DNA of 64,000 bases from positions 5,890,001-5,954,000 of the forward strand of contig NZ_CP055153.1 in assembly GCF_014075995.1 (NCBI RefSeq), written 5' to 3'. Source of the DNA: Adhaeribacter radiodurans (GTDB taxonomy: Bacteria; Bacteroidota; Bacteroidia; Cytophagales; Hymenobacteraceae). Numbering within the stretch: the first letter of the stretch is position 1; every line of letters begins with the position of its first letter. The notes below the pieces were generated by a model, which was not told the DNA's origin, searched no databases, and was given only the letters and a program-made list of their open reading frames with translations. Shown here piece after piece: positions 8,401 to 17,592 of the stretch. Both the position numbers and the translations under genes were made by a program.

Positions 8401-10873
8401 AGATTCCTCCGGAATGAAAGCGTCCTTTAAAAGCAATGGTATTGGGTTTAGAACTGCTTAAACTATCCATTTTAAAAGGTGGAATAGCAAAATAAACGGT
8501 AGTATCGTAAGCTCCTCCCAAAATATCCGGCTTATCAAAATAAACATACGACGGCGATAAGGCATCGAAGGTAGGATAACCGGGCGTTTTCTTTTTACCT
8601 GATTTATTATCCGGTCGGTTCAGATACAGTTTACCGCTTGATTTATTAGAATGGTTAGCCAGGTATTGTTCCCTTACTTTTTCGTCGCCTTTCATGCCCT
8701 TTACTTTGCCACGGGTAGCAAAAGCAATGGTATCAATCTTGGCCATATCCACCAGAAAATCTTTGTAATTAAAAGTAAATTGTTTACCCACAAACCGGAA
8801 GTAAGAGGCATATACTTTACCATTAAATAAAATATCGCGGTTTTGTAAAATCCGCACCTGGTTACTATCTGGCTTAGCGTATACGGCTCCCGAATCGCCG
8901 GTAAAATAAAATTTTTCTACACCCCGTACCAGCAATTCATTTTTACTTAAATCAATGGTGGCATTTTTACCACTGGGTGCCAGCGAACTTAAAGTAATAA
9001 AATCGTAATCTTTCTTTTCGCGTGAAGAGCTTACATAATGCCAGGCTTTCGGCTTAATGGTAACCAGACCGGTAGCGCCGTTAAAATTAATAAATCCTTG
9101 TTTTTGCAGCGTACTCATGGCCCCCCGGATAATAGGTTCTTTCATTTGCACATCGCGGGCCAAATCGGAAGTATAAAACTGATTTGTTTTTTGACGCGCG
9201 GCAAAACTTACGGCTACTTTTAACGGGTGAAAATCGGCGGTACCCTGGATAGCCAGCCATCTGTCTAAAGTAAAATACTCTTTAGAATCGAAACGGGCAG
9301 GCACCTGGTTTTTAGCGTTAATAATGGAAAAGTTAATCTGGGGAGTAGTTATGTTCCAGGTCAGCATTTCCGCTGATATTTCCATCTGGTGGTACGAATC
9401 AAAAAACAAAGATTTTTTAAAAGCACCTTCCTCACTGATTAAGGTTAATAAGTGCTTAGGCTTAACATACTTAAGGCGCATAGCCGGATGCGTAATGGAA
9501 TCTTTACCCCGATATAACACCACCGAAGCTATCTGCGCTGAAATCAGGGAATCGGAAAGCGCATAACTAGCTGCCGCAGCTTTGAAACGTACTTTACCTT
9601 CGTGCTCTACTATTATATTAGATAAACTTTTATCCAGAGCCCCCGTCATTATTTTTTTACCCGCCATAGTAAGACCACCCACGTAGGTAATACCTTGCCC
9701 AATACTTTTTAAGCGGGCATCGTTGGTGTAAGAAATAAATTTAGGATAACCCGAATCTCCCCCCTTGGCCGCTTTTACGCTGCGGTATTCCCATACGCCT
9801 TGTACCTGTTTTTCGAGTACGGCCGGGTGGGTAAGGGTTACTTTTTCGGCTTTGAGGCCGGGTTTAGTTATATCAAAATGAAAGCCTTGAAACGTAGCGG
9901 AGGCCGTATTACCTCCTTCGCTCCATTCATAACGGCCTTTGGTAGCTACTAAAGTCTGGCGGGTAAGCAGTACTGCTCCACTTACGTCTTTGAGTAATAA
10001 TGAATCGTGGGGGGTAGAAAAAAGTAAATCAACGTTTTGCAGCACCAATACTGCCCCGGTAGCCGGAACAGTATAAGCAACCTCCGGTTCAACAGGTTTT
10101 AATTTAGCCGGTTCTGTTTTTTTAATTATTGTTTCTTTTTTTACCGGTGTTTTAGTCGTAGTTGCTTTTTTTACCGGTGCTTTTTTAGGCTTAGAAGCTT
10201 TGCTCCAAAAATCATCTTCGGCGGAAGTAGAAATCGGAAAATTAGCAGATGGAGTTGCTTCCTGAACTGGTGCTGGTGGTAAATCATTCACTACTGGTAC
10301 ACTGGTAACGGGCGTAATCTCCGGTAAAGCGGCCTGAATTTCCTTCTGAGATAATTGTGCTCCCGGCCGGTACTCAAACGAAAAAGAGCCATTTTGGGCC
10401 AGTAGTTTACTATAATTTGCTTTATAAATAAACTTGTTATTCAAAAAGGAATAAGCGGTAACCAGAAAATTCTCAAAGCCTTTAACATCATCTTTCTCCA
10501 GCGATTCGCCGGTTACATTCAGAAACTCGTCGAGTTTACTGCCACTTAGTTTTTGAGCATTTATCCCACTTACCAAAGCCCCAAAAAAGTTTTCAAAGTA
10601 AGGCCTAGCTTTCATTTTTTTTAGTTGCATTTTCTGGGCAATATCCATTACCTTGGTTTGCTGAGCACTGGTAAGCGCATTAGTCGACCATACCTGCTCC
10701 AGTTGAGCCGCAACTTTAATGGCGTTTTCATTGCGCGTGGGAGCCGTTAATGCTTTTACCTGCGGTATAAATTGTGCCGGGTCCTGGAAAGTTTTAACTG
10801 CCTGCGTTTGGGCCAGTATTGGCCCACCGGCAACAAGCAGCAGCAAAAAGAAAAATAGTAATAAATGCTTCAT
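5432..10873 (-). CDS. giant exported protein of unknown function (1813 aa)
   Basis: Not recognised as a named family. It starts with a signal peptide (hydrophobic LLLFFFLLLLVAGG, cleavage after ILAQ about residue 22). An alpha-helical segment follows (to about residue 160), then a Pro/Lys/Thr-rich linker (about 190-265), about 950 residues of beta-rich sequence with many short alternating strands, a second Lys/Ala-rich linker (about 1215-1320), another beta-rich domain to about 1690, and a very charged Lys/Glu/Pro tail. No transmembrane helix, cysteine cluster or catalytic motif is evident. The architecture recalls periplasm-spanning beta proteins of the OstA/AsmA/TamB kind, but that is speculation. 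It starts 16 bases after prmA and is probably cotranscribed with it. Conservation in Bacteroidetes is likely from general recognition, without known function. Confidence 0.75.
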   Translation of the reverse strand: MKHLLLFFFLLLLVAGGPILAQTQAVKTFQDPAQFIPQVKALTAPTRNENAIKVAAQLEQVWSTNALTSAQQTKVMDIAQKMQLKKMKARPYFENFFGALVSGINAQKLSGSKLDEFLNVTGESLEKDDVKGFENFLVTAYSFLNNKFIYKANYSKLLAQNGSFSFEYRPGAQLSQKEIQAALPEITPVTSVPVVNDLPPAPVQEATPSANFPISTSAEDDFWSKASKPKKAPVKKATTTKTPVKKETIIKKTEPAKLKPVEPEVAYTVPATGAVLVLQNVDLLFSTPHDSLLLKDVSGAVLLTRQTLVATKGRYEWSEGGNTASATFQGFHFDITKPGLKAEKVTLTHPAVLEKQVQGVWEYRSVKAAKGGDSGYPKFISYTNDARLKSIGQGITYVGGLTMAGKKIMTGALDKSLSNIIVEHEGKVRFKAAAASYALSDSLISAQIASVVLYRGKDSITHPAMRLKYVKPKHLLTLISEEGAFKKSLFFDSYHQMEISAEMLTWNITTPQINFSIINAKNQVPARFDSKEYFTLDRWLAIQGTADFHPLKVAVSFAARQKTNQFYTSDLARDVQMKEPIIRGAMSTLQKQGFINFNGATGLVTIKPKAWHYVSSSREKKDYDFITLSSLAPSGKNATIDLSKNELLVRGVEKFYFTGDSGAVYAKPDSNQVRILQNRDILFNGKVYASYFRFVGKQFTFNYKDFLVDMAKIDTIAFATRGKVKGMKGDEKVREQYLANHSNKSSGKLYLNRPDNKSGKKKTPGYPTFDALSPSYVYFDKPDILGGAYDTTVYFAIPPFKMDSLSSSKPNTIAFKGRFHSGGIFPDFNTTLGIMPDQSLGFEYQVPKDGFAAYGGKGKFYNKLTMSFKGLQGSGELKYLTTTLQSNAFTFYLDKTLTLGTKATVAEGNIGDAYFMQADFKQYALEWLPKRDTMNISTTTDAISMYENKFKYRGIVIVTPKGFAGDGELQSTDAIISSPVLNFSKTSFTGKNATFEAKSKTPNKPVVRATDVKLEFNLKDDIATFSPEKAGFASTAFPFAQFKTSLSGGKYDFKKKVVTLNQPKGAASDKAYFLSTNPDHGNLKFNASSGIYDIAKQTLEIGGVPYIASADAHIVPDSGQVFVNEKSDLRPFKQATVIDTVNKFHKLYQGEIDVISRTEYRGKALYDYENADNQTFKLQFGKFAMHNMKAEEVKPEVKPKKYSASELIAAADSIENPRKPVSVAKKGFLQKVGLGKTTKAAGAPVAAKPVQQDSLATDPIATDPIKEAEPIAKATSKKSRKKAKAEKQVQEAGSKAAADSITSNLLASAEPMRITGRKRRKAPTFDTSPYTSSVATIEEKDNFFIAPNVQFKGNATMNSNKEHLDFNGFIKLGFAKESGASEWMPYIASDVNPKEVKINIESSKGDEEGATITGLHISSTSGKLYPTFGSKKVDEADLDVFTIDGVLSFDKANHQYKLGKAKQANAEAYEGNLMTFNDATSEARYEGKVNLIQSTKTLGLTTSGNIKAKTNQNKYHFDAFMAFDVAMPESALAAMAIAITDNNGGAPEAVDAGSANLHYKLAEFIGNKGVQDYIAKTASGHVPLPAISTKLVHSLVFNNVQLHWSDTTQAWYSKGKLALSNILKKDINAQIPGYIEIKRGPESDIVTIYLEPIPSLWYYISYADDVITVASADDKVNGIIASKSSGSLAAGESMEKTEFVNYFRKNYLGLPPIAADEIAPGNAPADDFMEQGEAAPKKGRKDKKATADKQDESNTDIEAAPAEEKPVKKNTKEKEKVAPAKEESDLPGEAPQEKPKKKKKAKNEENDALPDIE

Positions 10874-10889
10874 ACAATCAATAAGTAGT

Positions 10890-11723
10890 TCAGGGCTGTT
10901 TGGTAAATACCGACGATACCCAGTTATTTTTAGAGCGAACAGAAATAAAAGTTAAACCAGAGCTTAAAGCTTTATCTTTAATTAAATCCAGGTCTTCGGT
11001 GTAAAACCCACTTACCACTAAAGCTCCGCCCGGCAAAATTTTAGCTGCATAAGCAGGAATATCATCGAGCAAAACGTTCCGGTTTATATTTGCTAATACA
11101 ATCTCGTATAGAGTATCAGCGGCAATCTGCTGCACATCGCCAAGGCGAACTTCAATAGAAGCGCAATCATTGATAGCAGCATTCTCGCGTGCGTTTTCTA
11201 CGGTCCAGTCTTCAATGTCAACGGCTACAATACTGGTTGCCCCCAATTTACAGGCCATAATAGCCAGAATGCCGGTACCACAACCCATATCCAATACTCT
11301 TTTGTTTTGATGATTGATGGTAAGCTGATTTTCAATCATGAGCGTGGTGGTTTCGTGGTGGCCGGTACCAAACGACATTTTTGGGTTAATAATAATATCG
11401 TACTGAACCTGCTCCGGCTTAGGATGAAACGATGCCCGTACCGAACAAACATTACCAATTAGGAGAGGCTCAAAGTTTTTCTCCCACTCTTCGTTCCAGT
11501 TCTGTTTTTCAATTTTCTGGATATTGTAGGTAATACGTCCATTTTGGTTATAGCGCGCGAATACGGCAACTACATCAGCTTCTGAAAAAATATCTTCGGT
11601 TGTATAAGCATCGAGTCCATTATCGGTTTCCATGAAGGTATCGTACCCATACTGACTTAATTCGGCGGTGAGGATATCTACTAATTCGGACGGAGCCGTA
11701 ATGGAAACTTGTATAAAATCCAT
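10890..11723 (-). CDS. prmA: ribosomal protein L11 methyltransferase PrmA
   Basis: 277-residue SAM-dependent methyltransferase that trimethylates ribosomal protein L11. The N-terminal substrate-recognition domain (about 1-100) precedes the Rossmann domain with MSFGTGHHETTTLMI, motif I VLDMGCGTGILAIMACKLGA, and the NINRNVL motif (the NPPY-like position of PrmA is N-I-N). The length fits the family. It is followed after 16 bases by the giant exported protein and preceded by a DUF6150 gene and tpiA on the same strand; tpiA-prmA proximity is a recurring arrangement in Bacteroidetes. Confidence 0.92.
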   Translation of the reverse strand: MDFIQVSITAPSELVDILTAELSQYGYDTFMETDNGLDAYTTEDIFSEADVVAVFARYNQNGRITYNIQKIEKQNWNEEWEKNFEPLLIGNVCSVRASFHPKPEQVQYDIIINPKMSFGTGHHETTTLMIENQLTINHQNKRVLDMGCGTGILAIMACKLGATSIVAVDIEDWTVENARENAAINDCASIEVRLGDVQQIAADTLYEIVLANINRNVLLDDIPAYAAKILPGGALVVSGFYTEDLDLIKDKALSSGLTFISVRSKNNWVSSVFTKQP

Positions 11724-11836
11724 GAGGAGAGGGTTAGGTGCAATATTTTAAGTTAAGGAAAATAAGATTTAGATAATTAATACTAAAATCTTAAAACGAT
11801 TATTTTAAGCAAATCAGGATGTTCTTTGGTTTATTT

Positions 11837-12226
11837 TTATTGCCGGCAGCCGGCAAAAGAACGTGACTTGGTGTAGTAAACCGAGAAATCAGCAAAGGCG
11901 CGGTTAGTAGTTACAAATAAAACATAATCAGCAAAATCGTGCGCCGGAGCGGGATACCACAAACCAGGTTTATCGGCAAACAGCTTATTTTCTTCTTTAA
12001 ATACCATTAAATTGGCAAAAGCTTCTTCTGTTTCCAGGTAAACAACATAACGAGCCATTCTTTTATACTTAGGATCAGAAGTAAGAAACACAGAGCCGTA
12101 AATGCGGCAAAAATCTGGTTCCCGGTTTATTTTAGTAATTGTTTCTTTAGTAATATATCTGGATGAAACCGCCGCTGAAGGAGATAGCAGCAAGGAGAAA
12201 ATTGACAACAGTAAGCTTACCAACAT
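11837..12226 (-). CDS. small exported DUF6150-like protein
   Basis: 129 residues with an N-terminal hydrophobic signal (MLVSLLLSIFSLLLSPSAA). The mature part is built of short degenerate repeats of about 15-20 residues, each with an aromatic/Ala-Asp core (FANLMVF, LFADKPGLWY, DFADYVLFV, AFADFSVYY, SFAGC). This repeat style matches DUF6150 proteins, whose function is unknown. Two cysteines, one before and one after the repeat block (CRIYGSVF and the final AGC), could form a disulphide in the periplasm. It lies between tpiA and prmA on the same strand. Family call is by pattern, not by search. Confidence 0.65.
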   Translation of the reverse strand: MLVSLLLSIFSLLLSPSAAVSSRYITKETITKINREPDFCRIYGSVFLTSDPKYKRMARYVVYLETEEAFANLMVFKEENKLFADKPGLWYPAPAHDFADYVLFVTTNRAFADFSVYYTKSRSFAGCRQ

Positions 12227-12257
12227 AGCTCTAAATTAAAAATAAGTACCCTTTAAA

Positions 12258-12291
12258 CCAAAAAAAATGCCCGGACGTTCACGCCCGGGCT
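12258..12291 (-). terminator. Rho-independent terminator after tpiA
   Basis: On the minus strand, GCCCGGGCG-TGAA-CGTCCGGGC forms a GC-rich stem (one G-U pair) followed by ATTTTTTTT. It lies about 40 bases past the tpiA stop and separates tpiA from the DUF6150/prmA genes. Confidence 0.9.
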
Positions 12292-12329
12292 CCTGTATTA
12301 CCAAAAATATACCAATTGTACTATTTATA

Positions 12330-13091
12330 TCAAAAGGATTTTACAATATCCGTAAAATCGCGGGATTTTAAAGAAGCTCCTCCAATTAAACCGCCATCTA
12401 CATCGGGCTGAGAGAATAATTCCTGAGCGTTACTTGGGTTGGCACTACCTCCGTACAAAATAGTAGTATCTAAAGCAGCTTGCGCATCGTAGTGGCGGGC
12501 AATCTGCTCCCGGATAAAGGCATGTACTTCCTGCGCCTGCGCGCTGGTAGCCGTTTTTCCGGTACCAATAGCCCAAACCGGCTCGTAGGCAATTACCACA
12601 TTCTCAAATTCTTCGTTGCTCAAATGAAAAAGGCCTTCTTTCAATTGCGTTTCGATAATTTCAAAAGTCAGGTCCTGCTCACGCTGGTCCAGTGTTTCGC
12701 CCACGCAGAAAATAGGTTTAAGGCCTTGTTTTAGAACTGCCTTTACTTTGGCCTCGAGCAACTGGTTATCTTCCAGAAAATACTGACGACGCTCGCTATG
12801 ACCCAAAATAACGTACTCCACTCCCACTGATTTCAGCATTACCGCCGAAACTTCGCCGGTATAAGCACCACTTTCGTTTTGGTGACAGTTTTGAGCACCT
12901 AATTTTACTTTTTCGTTCCCGGTTAAAGCTTTACCAATACCAGCCAGAAACGGAAACGGAGGGCAAACTATTACTATTGCCTCGTTGTTTACTTCGTCCT
13001 GCACCATGTTGGTGATTTCGGAGACCAGCGCCAGACCTTCGTCGTAGGTTTTGTTCATTTTCCAGTTACCGGCTACTATTTTTTTTCTCAT
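12330..13091 (-). CDS. tpiA: triosephosphate isomerase
   Basis: 253-residue TIM-barrel enzyme that interconverts dihydroxyacetone phosphate and glyceraldehyde-3-phosphate. All hallmarks are present: AGNWKMNKT (substrate Asn and Lys near residues 9-11), ILGHSERR (catalytic His about residue 98), AYEPVWAIGTGKTA (catalytic Glu about 170 and loop 6), and the phosphate-binding YGGSANPSN and GLIGGASL. Normal length. It has its own terminator, so it is probably a single unit. Confidence 0.97.
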   Translation of the reverse strand: MRKKIVAGNWKMNKTYDEGLALVSEITNMVQDEVNNEAIVIVCPPFPFLAGIGKALTGNEKVKLGAQNCHQNESGAYTGEVSAVMLKSVGVEYVILGHSERRQYFLEDNQLLEAKVKAVLKQGLKPIFCVGETLDQREQDLTFEIIETQLKEGLFHLSNEEFENVVIAYEPVWAIGTGKTATSAQAQEVHAFIREQIARHYDAQAALDTTILYGGSANPSNAQELFSQPDVDGGLIGGASLKSRDFTDIVKSF

Positions 13092-13225
13092 GGCTTATTT
13101 TTGTTATTCGTTGCTCGTTATTCCTTGTTCGATTAACGCGTAAGATTACGGATTTTGCGGGGAAATGCCTAAAACTTGTCGCGCGATTATCTAAAAGACT
13201 ATTAAAATCACGTATTTAAGTAAAA

Positions 13226-13912
13226 TCAGATTATTACAAACCCGATTTTAAAACCTAAACCCAGGTGAATGCGGGTAAAGGTTCCTTCCCGTTTATCTAC
13301 CGGCTCAATGTAAAAATCAACGGGTGCGTCGTACTCGCGCAATTCTTCGCCGAAGGTATGGTGGTCAATTTTAATCTGGCGTAATCCCGGACCTATAAAA
13401 ACATCCAACAATACTCTTCGCCCGATTGCATACTCTAATCCAACTTTTAAGCAAGCTCCCCGCATTTTACGGGTAATATCCGAATATTCGTAATGATACG
13501 CTTCGTTGTCTCTTAAGAGCCAGTCGTCTTTTTTGCGGTATTTTTCGGGACCAAAGAAACCTTCGCCGCTAAAATAAGGCCTGGATTTTTCGCCGGCTTT
13601 AATCCAGGAAGGCGGCATAAAATATTTTATTTCGGCCCTAATTCTATGATACTTATGTTGCTCGAATTGCAGGTCAGGGTTCGTATAAATTTGTTCAGTA
13701 AGCTTTTTGAAAGGTAAGCCATAATCTACAGAAAACCCAAACCGGTTTTTAACATTTGCCTGTATTCCTAATTGTACTGTTGCTGCTCGCGGGTCCAGTA
13801 AGCTTAAAGGGGAAACCCGGAATTGCAGACCAATATTCTTCTTTTCCTGAGCTGATACTAATTGAGAAATCAAAAGAAGAGTAAGACAGATTAGGTAAAA
13901 TATTTTTTTCAT
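13226..13912 (-). CDS. predicted outer-membrane beta-barrel protein, unknown function
   Basis: 228 residues with a signal peptide (MKKIFYLICLTLLLISQLVSAQ). The mature part has alternating-hydrophobicity strands (IGLQFRVSPLSLLD, RFGFSVDYGLPF, RIRAEIKYFMPP, LKVGLEYAIGRRVLLDVFIGPGLR) and ends in a strand with hydrophobic C-terminal residues (LGLGFKIGFVII), consistent with a small outer-membrane barrel of the DUF3575-like or general porin-like type. No enzymatic motif is seen. Downstream of the uvrA promoter side it stands alone; upstream is tpiA. Confidence 0.6.
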   Translation of the reverse strand: MKKIFYLICLTLLLISQLVSAQEKKNIGLQFRVSPLSLLDPRAATVQLGIQANVKNRFGFSVDYGLPFKKLTEQIYTNPDLQFEQHKYHRIRAEIKYFMPPSWIKAGEKSRPYFSGEGFFGPEKYRKKDDWLLRDNEAYHYEYSDITRKMRGACLKVGLEYAIGRRVLLDVFIGPGLRQIKIDHHTFGEELREYDAPVDFYIEPVDKREGTFTRIHLGLGFKIGFVII

Positions 13913-14017
13913 AAGGGTAAGTTACAGAGTATTTAGAGTTACTAATTGTGCCACTTAATTTATGAAATAAGTTAAAAGAGAAAACACTTAACTTGTACAT
14001 TTAGACTCACTTAAAAT

Positions 14018-14058
14018 GCAAAAGAGTTGAGAAAACTAAATTGCTTCCCCAACTCTCC
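14018..14058 (-). terminator. probable terminator after uvrA
   Basis: On the minus strand, AGAGTTG and CAACTCT form a stem across a roughly 20-base loop with internal pairing, and the hairpin is followed by TTTTGC. It begins about 20 bases beyond the uvrA stop codon. Confidence 0.5.
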
Positions 14059-14079
14059 TGAAATTTAAATTATTAAGGT

Positions 14080-16893
14080 TTAAACCAGCTTCTCTCGCAG
14101 GTAATCGGCGGTGGCGTTGCCTTCTAATTTTATCATTTCTTCCGGGGTACCTTCAAATAGTAAATGCCCACCATTAGTGCCACCTTCCGGACCCATATCG
14201 ATAATCCAATCGGCGCATTTAATAATATCCATGTTGTGCTCAATAATTACTACCGAATTACCTTTGTCAATAAGCGCGTTAATGGCGGTAAGCAGCTTGT
14301 TAATATCGTGAAAGTGCAGCCCGGTAGAGGGTTCGTCGAAAATAAACAAAATACCTTCGGAATGAGTAGTAGCACCTTTGGTTAGAAACGAAGCCAGTTT
14401 TACCCGCTGCGCTTCGCCCCCGGAAAGCGTATTAGAAGATTGACCCAACCGGATATATCCCAGACCTACATCGTCGAGTGGTTTTAATTTTTCGATAATT
14501 TTCGGCTGCTCCTTAAAAAACTCGATGCTGTCGGCAATCGTCATGTCGAGTACCTCGGCTATATTTTTATCGTGGTACTTAATTTCGAGAATGTCTTGCT
14601 TAAATTTTTGACCGTGACAAGCTTCGCAGGTAAGGTAAATATCAGCCATAAATTGCATTTCAATTTTTACCTGACCTTCGCCCTGGCACACTTCGCAGCG
14701 GCCACCCTCAATATTAAACGAGAAATGCGATGGCTTTAAACCTCGCGCTTTAGCTAACTGCTGGTCGGCAAATAAAGTACGGATCGCGTCGTAAGCTTTA
14801 ACGTAAGTTACCGGGTTAGAACGCGAAGATTTACCAATCGGGTTCTGGTCTACAAATTCTACGTGGGATATTTTACTATAGCTCCCCTGAATTTTATCGA
14901 ACTTACCCGTTGCATCGGAATGGCCTCCCAGTACTTTAGCCAGGGCCGGATGCAGAATACGTTTAATAAGCGTAGACTTGCCCGAACCACTCACCCCGGT
15001 TATTACCGTCATTACATCTAATGGAAATTTGACGGTAATATTTTTAAGATTATTCTCGCGGGCACCCACAATTTCAATAGCATTACGCCACTGGCGACGT
15101 TTTACCGGCACCTCTACCTGGCGCTTACCACTTAAATACTGAGCCGTATACGTTTCAGTGGATTTTAGAATTTCGGGATATGTACCCTGAAACATTAGAT
15201 TACCACCCCCTGAACCGGCCTCCGGACCAATATCAATAATCTGGTCGGCTATTTCCATCATTTTTTCTTCGTGCTCTACCACAATTACGGTATTGCCTAT
15301 TTTCTGCAACGAGCGCAAAACCCCGATTAACTGCTCAGCATCGCGTGGGTGCAAGCCAATACTAGGCTCATCCAGAATATACATTGAACCTACCAGAGCA
15401 CTACCTAATGACGTAGCCAGATTAATACGCTGCGATTCGCCCCCCGATAAAGTAGAAGATAAACGATTTAAAGTAAGATAACCTAAACCTACCCGCACCA
15501 AATAGCTTAACCGGTTTGTAATTTCAATTACTAAGCGGTCGGCTACCTGCAAGTCATGTTCAGTTAACTGGATGTTTTGGAAAAACTCCAGTACGCCAGT
15601 AACGGGTTTTAAAAGTAAATCGGTTATGCTGGTACCGTTTATTTTTACGTAGCTGGCATCTTTTCGCAGACGCGTGCCCCGGCAATCGGGGCAGGTAGTG
15701 CGGCCCCGGTAGCGGCTTAGCATTACCCGGTATTGTATTTTATGCGTTTGCGCCTGGATGTGCGCAAAAAAAGCATCCAATCCATCAAAGTATTGATTGC
15801 CCGTCCAGAGAAGCCGTTGTTGTTCCTCGGTAAGTTCGTTAAAAGGCCGGTGAATCGGAAAATCGAAGCGGATGCCATTTTTAATAAGAGGATGCTGCCA
15901 TTCACTCATTTTCTCGGTGCGCCAAGGCGCAATGGCGCCTTCGTATACGCTCAAAGATTTATCTGGAATTACTAAATCTTCGTCGATACCTAATACATTA
16001 CCAAAACCTTCGCAGCGCTGACAGGCCCCGTAAGGGTTATTAAAAGAGAAAAAGTTAACCGATGGCTCTTCGAAGGTCATTCCATCAAGTTCGAATTTAT
16101 CGGAAAAAACGCGTTTCTGGTCGCCGAATAAAACGTGGCATGCGCCGTGGCCTTCAAAAAAAGCGGTTTGAACGGAATCGGAAATCCGGAATTGTAAATC
16201 TTCGTCGTCTTTGCGCAGCACGGCCCGGTCTACCAAAATATACACGTCGCCGGTAATATCAGCAGCATCGGCGCTGATAACGTCTTCAATAAATAACACC
16301 TGGTCGTTATTGTAAATTCGGGAATAGCCCTTTTGCAGAAGCAAATCTAGCTCTTTGGTCAGTTTTCTATCGGCTTGCACCTGCAAAGGCGCCATAATTA
16401 CTATCCGGCTTCCGTCTTCTAAATTAAAAATAAAATCTACCACATCGGCCACGTTGTCTTTCCGGACCTGATTTCCGGAAACAGGCGAAAACGTTTTTCC
16501 GATGCGGGCATATAATAATTTGAGGTAGTCGTAAATTTCGGTGCTGGTACCTACCGTAGACCGGTTATTTTTAATACTTACTTTTTGCTCAATGGCAATG
16601 GCCGGACTAATACCCCGAATGTAGTCTACGTCGGGTTTATCCATGCGGCCCAAGAACTGCCGGGCGTAAGAACTCAAACTTTCCACGTACATCCGCTGCC
16701 CTTCGGCGTACAGCGTATCGAAGGCGAGCGAAGATTTACCCGAACCGGATAACCCAGTTACTACGATAAACTGGTTACGAGGCAGGGCTACGCTTAAGTT
16801 TTTTAGATTATGCACCCGTGCTCCTTTAATTATAATAAATTCTTTAGGGTCGAGGGTATCTATATCTATTTGATTGATAGTTTCTGTTGTCAT
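14080..16893 (-). CDS. uvrA: UvrABC excinuclease subunit A
   Basis: 937-residue DNA damage recognition ATPase of nucleotide excision repair. Two ABC modules are visible: Walker [10 protein letters not shown] and GVSGSGKST, signatures [12 protein letters not shown] and [12 protein letters not shown], and Walker B regions [10 protein letters not shown] and [10 protein letters not shown]. Zinc-binding CxxC pairs are seen at [14 protein letters not shown] and CEVCQG...CEACHG. The longest ORF begins 60 bases upstream, but the ATG at 16893 ([10 protein letters not shown]) gives the usual UvrA N-terminus and length. Usually SOS/damage related; no LexA-like site was recognised upstream. Confidence 0.96.
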   Translation of the reverse strand: MTTETINQIDIDTLDPKEFIIIKGARVHNLKNLSVALPRNQFIVVTGLSGSGKSSLAFDTLYAEGQRMYVESLSSYARQFLGRMDKPDVDYIRGISPAIAIEQKVSIKNNRSTVGTSTEIYDYLKLLYARIGKTFSPVSGNQVRKDNVADVVDFIFNLEDGSRIVIMAPLQVQADRKLTKELDLLLQKGYSRIYNNDQVLFIEDVISADAADITGDVYILVDRAVLRKDDEDLQFRISDSVQTAFFEGHGACHVLFGDQKRVFSDKFELDGMTFEEPSVNFFSFNNPYGACQRCEGFGNVLGIDEDLVIPDKSLSVYEGAIAPWRTEKMSEWQHPLIKNGIRFDFPIHRPFNELTEEQQRLLWTGNQYFDGLDAFFAHIQAQTHKIQYRVMLSRYRGRTTCPDCRGTRLRKDASYVKINGTSITDLLLKPVTGVLEFFQNIQLTEHDLQVADRLVIEITNRLSYLVRVGLGYLTLNRLSSTLSGGESQRINLATSLGSALVGSMYILDEPSIGLHPRDAEQLIGVLRSLQKIGNTVIVVEHEEKMMEIADQIIDIGPEAGSGGGNLMFQGTYPEILKSTETYTAQYLSGKRQVEVPVKRRQWRNAIEIVGARENNLKNITVKFPLDVMTVITGVSGSGKSTLIKRILHPALAKVLGGHSDATGKFDKIQGSYSKISHVEFVDQNPIGKSSRSNPVTYVKAYDAIRTLFADQQLAKARGLKPSHFSFNIEGGRCEVCQGEGQVKIEMQFMADIYLTCEACHGQKFKQDILEIKYHDKNIAEVLDMTIADSIEFFKEQPKIIEKLKPLDDVGLGYIRLGQSSNTLSGGEAQRVKLASFLTKGATTHSEGILFIFDEPSTGLHFHDINKLLTAINALIDKGNSVVIIEHNMDIIKCADWIIDMGPEGGTNGGHLLFEGTPEEMIKLEGNATADYLREKLV

Positions 16894-16975
16894 AGAATAG
16901 TTAAAGCCGGTACTTGTACGTACAGCTATAGAAGAAACAAAAGAAAGCCACAAAAAATTGCCTGGCTTTAATCCG

Positions 16976-16983
16976 CAAAATTA
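16976..16983 (-). promoter_or_regulatory. possible -7 box for uvrA
   Basis: TAATTTTG on the minus strand matches the Bacteroidetes -7 consensus TAnnTTTG, about 80 bases before the uvrA ATG. No good -33 TTTG is seen at the right distance. Confidence 0.35.
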
Positions 16984-17157
16984 CTAATACGCAACCGGAA
17001 TAAGAAGTATCACCTGATTATTCTTACAAGTGGTTTCAGGCAATATGTCTTGGTAAGAAGTACCTATTTTATTATTTTTGGTTCAAGTGGTTTTGCAACT
17101 ACCCTTTACTTTTATCGTAAGTTTTATTTCGTTCACAATCTAAAATAAACTACCATT

Positions 17158-17313
17158 ATGGGAAAAGGTGATATAAAATCAAAAAAAGGAAAAATTACTA
17201 AAGGAAGTTACGGCAACAGCCGCCCGCATAAAGCAAAAAAGGACAACGCGTCTAAGAAAGAAACGGGCATTGTAGGCAAAATAGTAGAAAAAGTAAAGGA
17301 TATTATTAAATAG
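17158..17313 (+). CDS. 30S ribosomal protein bTHX
   Basis: Small gene of 51 residues: MGKGDIKSKKGKITKG, then SYGNSRPHKAKK, then a C-terminal ETGIVGKIVEKVKDIIK. The N-terminal half with the GDxKSKKGKIxxGSYGxxRP pattern is the signature of the ribosomal small subunit protein bTHX found in Thermus and Bacteroidetes, which sits in the head of the 30S subunit. The basic composition fits. The C-terminal extension beyond the core THX segment is typical of Bacteroidetes versions. Transcribed away from uvrA, alone. Confidence 0.85.
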   Translation: MGKGDIKSKKGKITKGSYGNSRPHKAKKDNASKKETGIVGKIVEKVKDIIK

Positions 17314-17314
17314 A

Positions 17315-17592
17315 ATCACAGATTTTCGCTGATTACCCGGATTTCGCGGATTATTTATGCGCAGCGTAGATGTATGCAGTGTAGATTTATGCTACTTAAA
17401 GTGATTTCGCACTAAAAAAACTCTTCCCCTACCCCTCCTAAATTTAGGAGGGGAGGTTTGGGAACTTCATTGTTCTGAACCCTTAAACACTCTTTATCTT
17501 CAAATTTACTTTTCTTCTTAATAGTTAAAATTACGTTAAGAAAAGAATCCGCATAATCCGTGGTATCCGTTTAATCCGCGATTCAGAGATTC
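17315..17592. repeat. inverted spacer repeats with a 22-bp palindrome inside
   Basis: Left part (about 17315-17355) holds GATT/CGGATT-type units (GCTGATTACCCGGATTTCGC); the right part (about 17546-17592) holds the complementary arrangement (AATCCGCATAATCCGTGG...), which runs into the 3' end of the MFS gene. Between them, 17432-17453 is a perfect 22-bp palindrome with CCCCTCC/GGAGGGG arms, related to the larger palindromes at 25.4, 53.7 and 55.3 kb. These look like dispersed intergenic repeats; any terminator role is inference. Confidence 0.6.

Noticed and set aside
5432-10873. Many plus-strand ORFs of 60-150 codons inside the giant gene
   Set aside because: All lie opposite one long minus-strand frame with a signal peptide and no domain-like sequence of their own.
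13092-13140. TTATTCGTTGCTCGTTATTCC spacer upstream of tpiA as a tandem repeat array
   Set aside because: Only two to three degenerate units over about 35 bases; too little to call.
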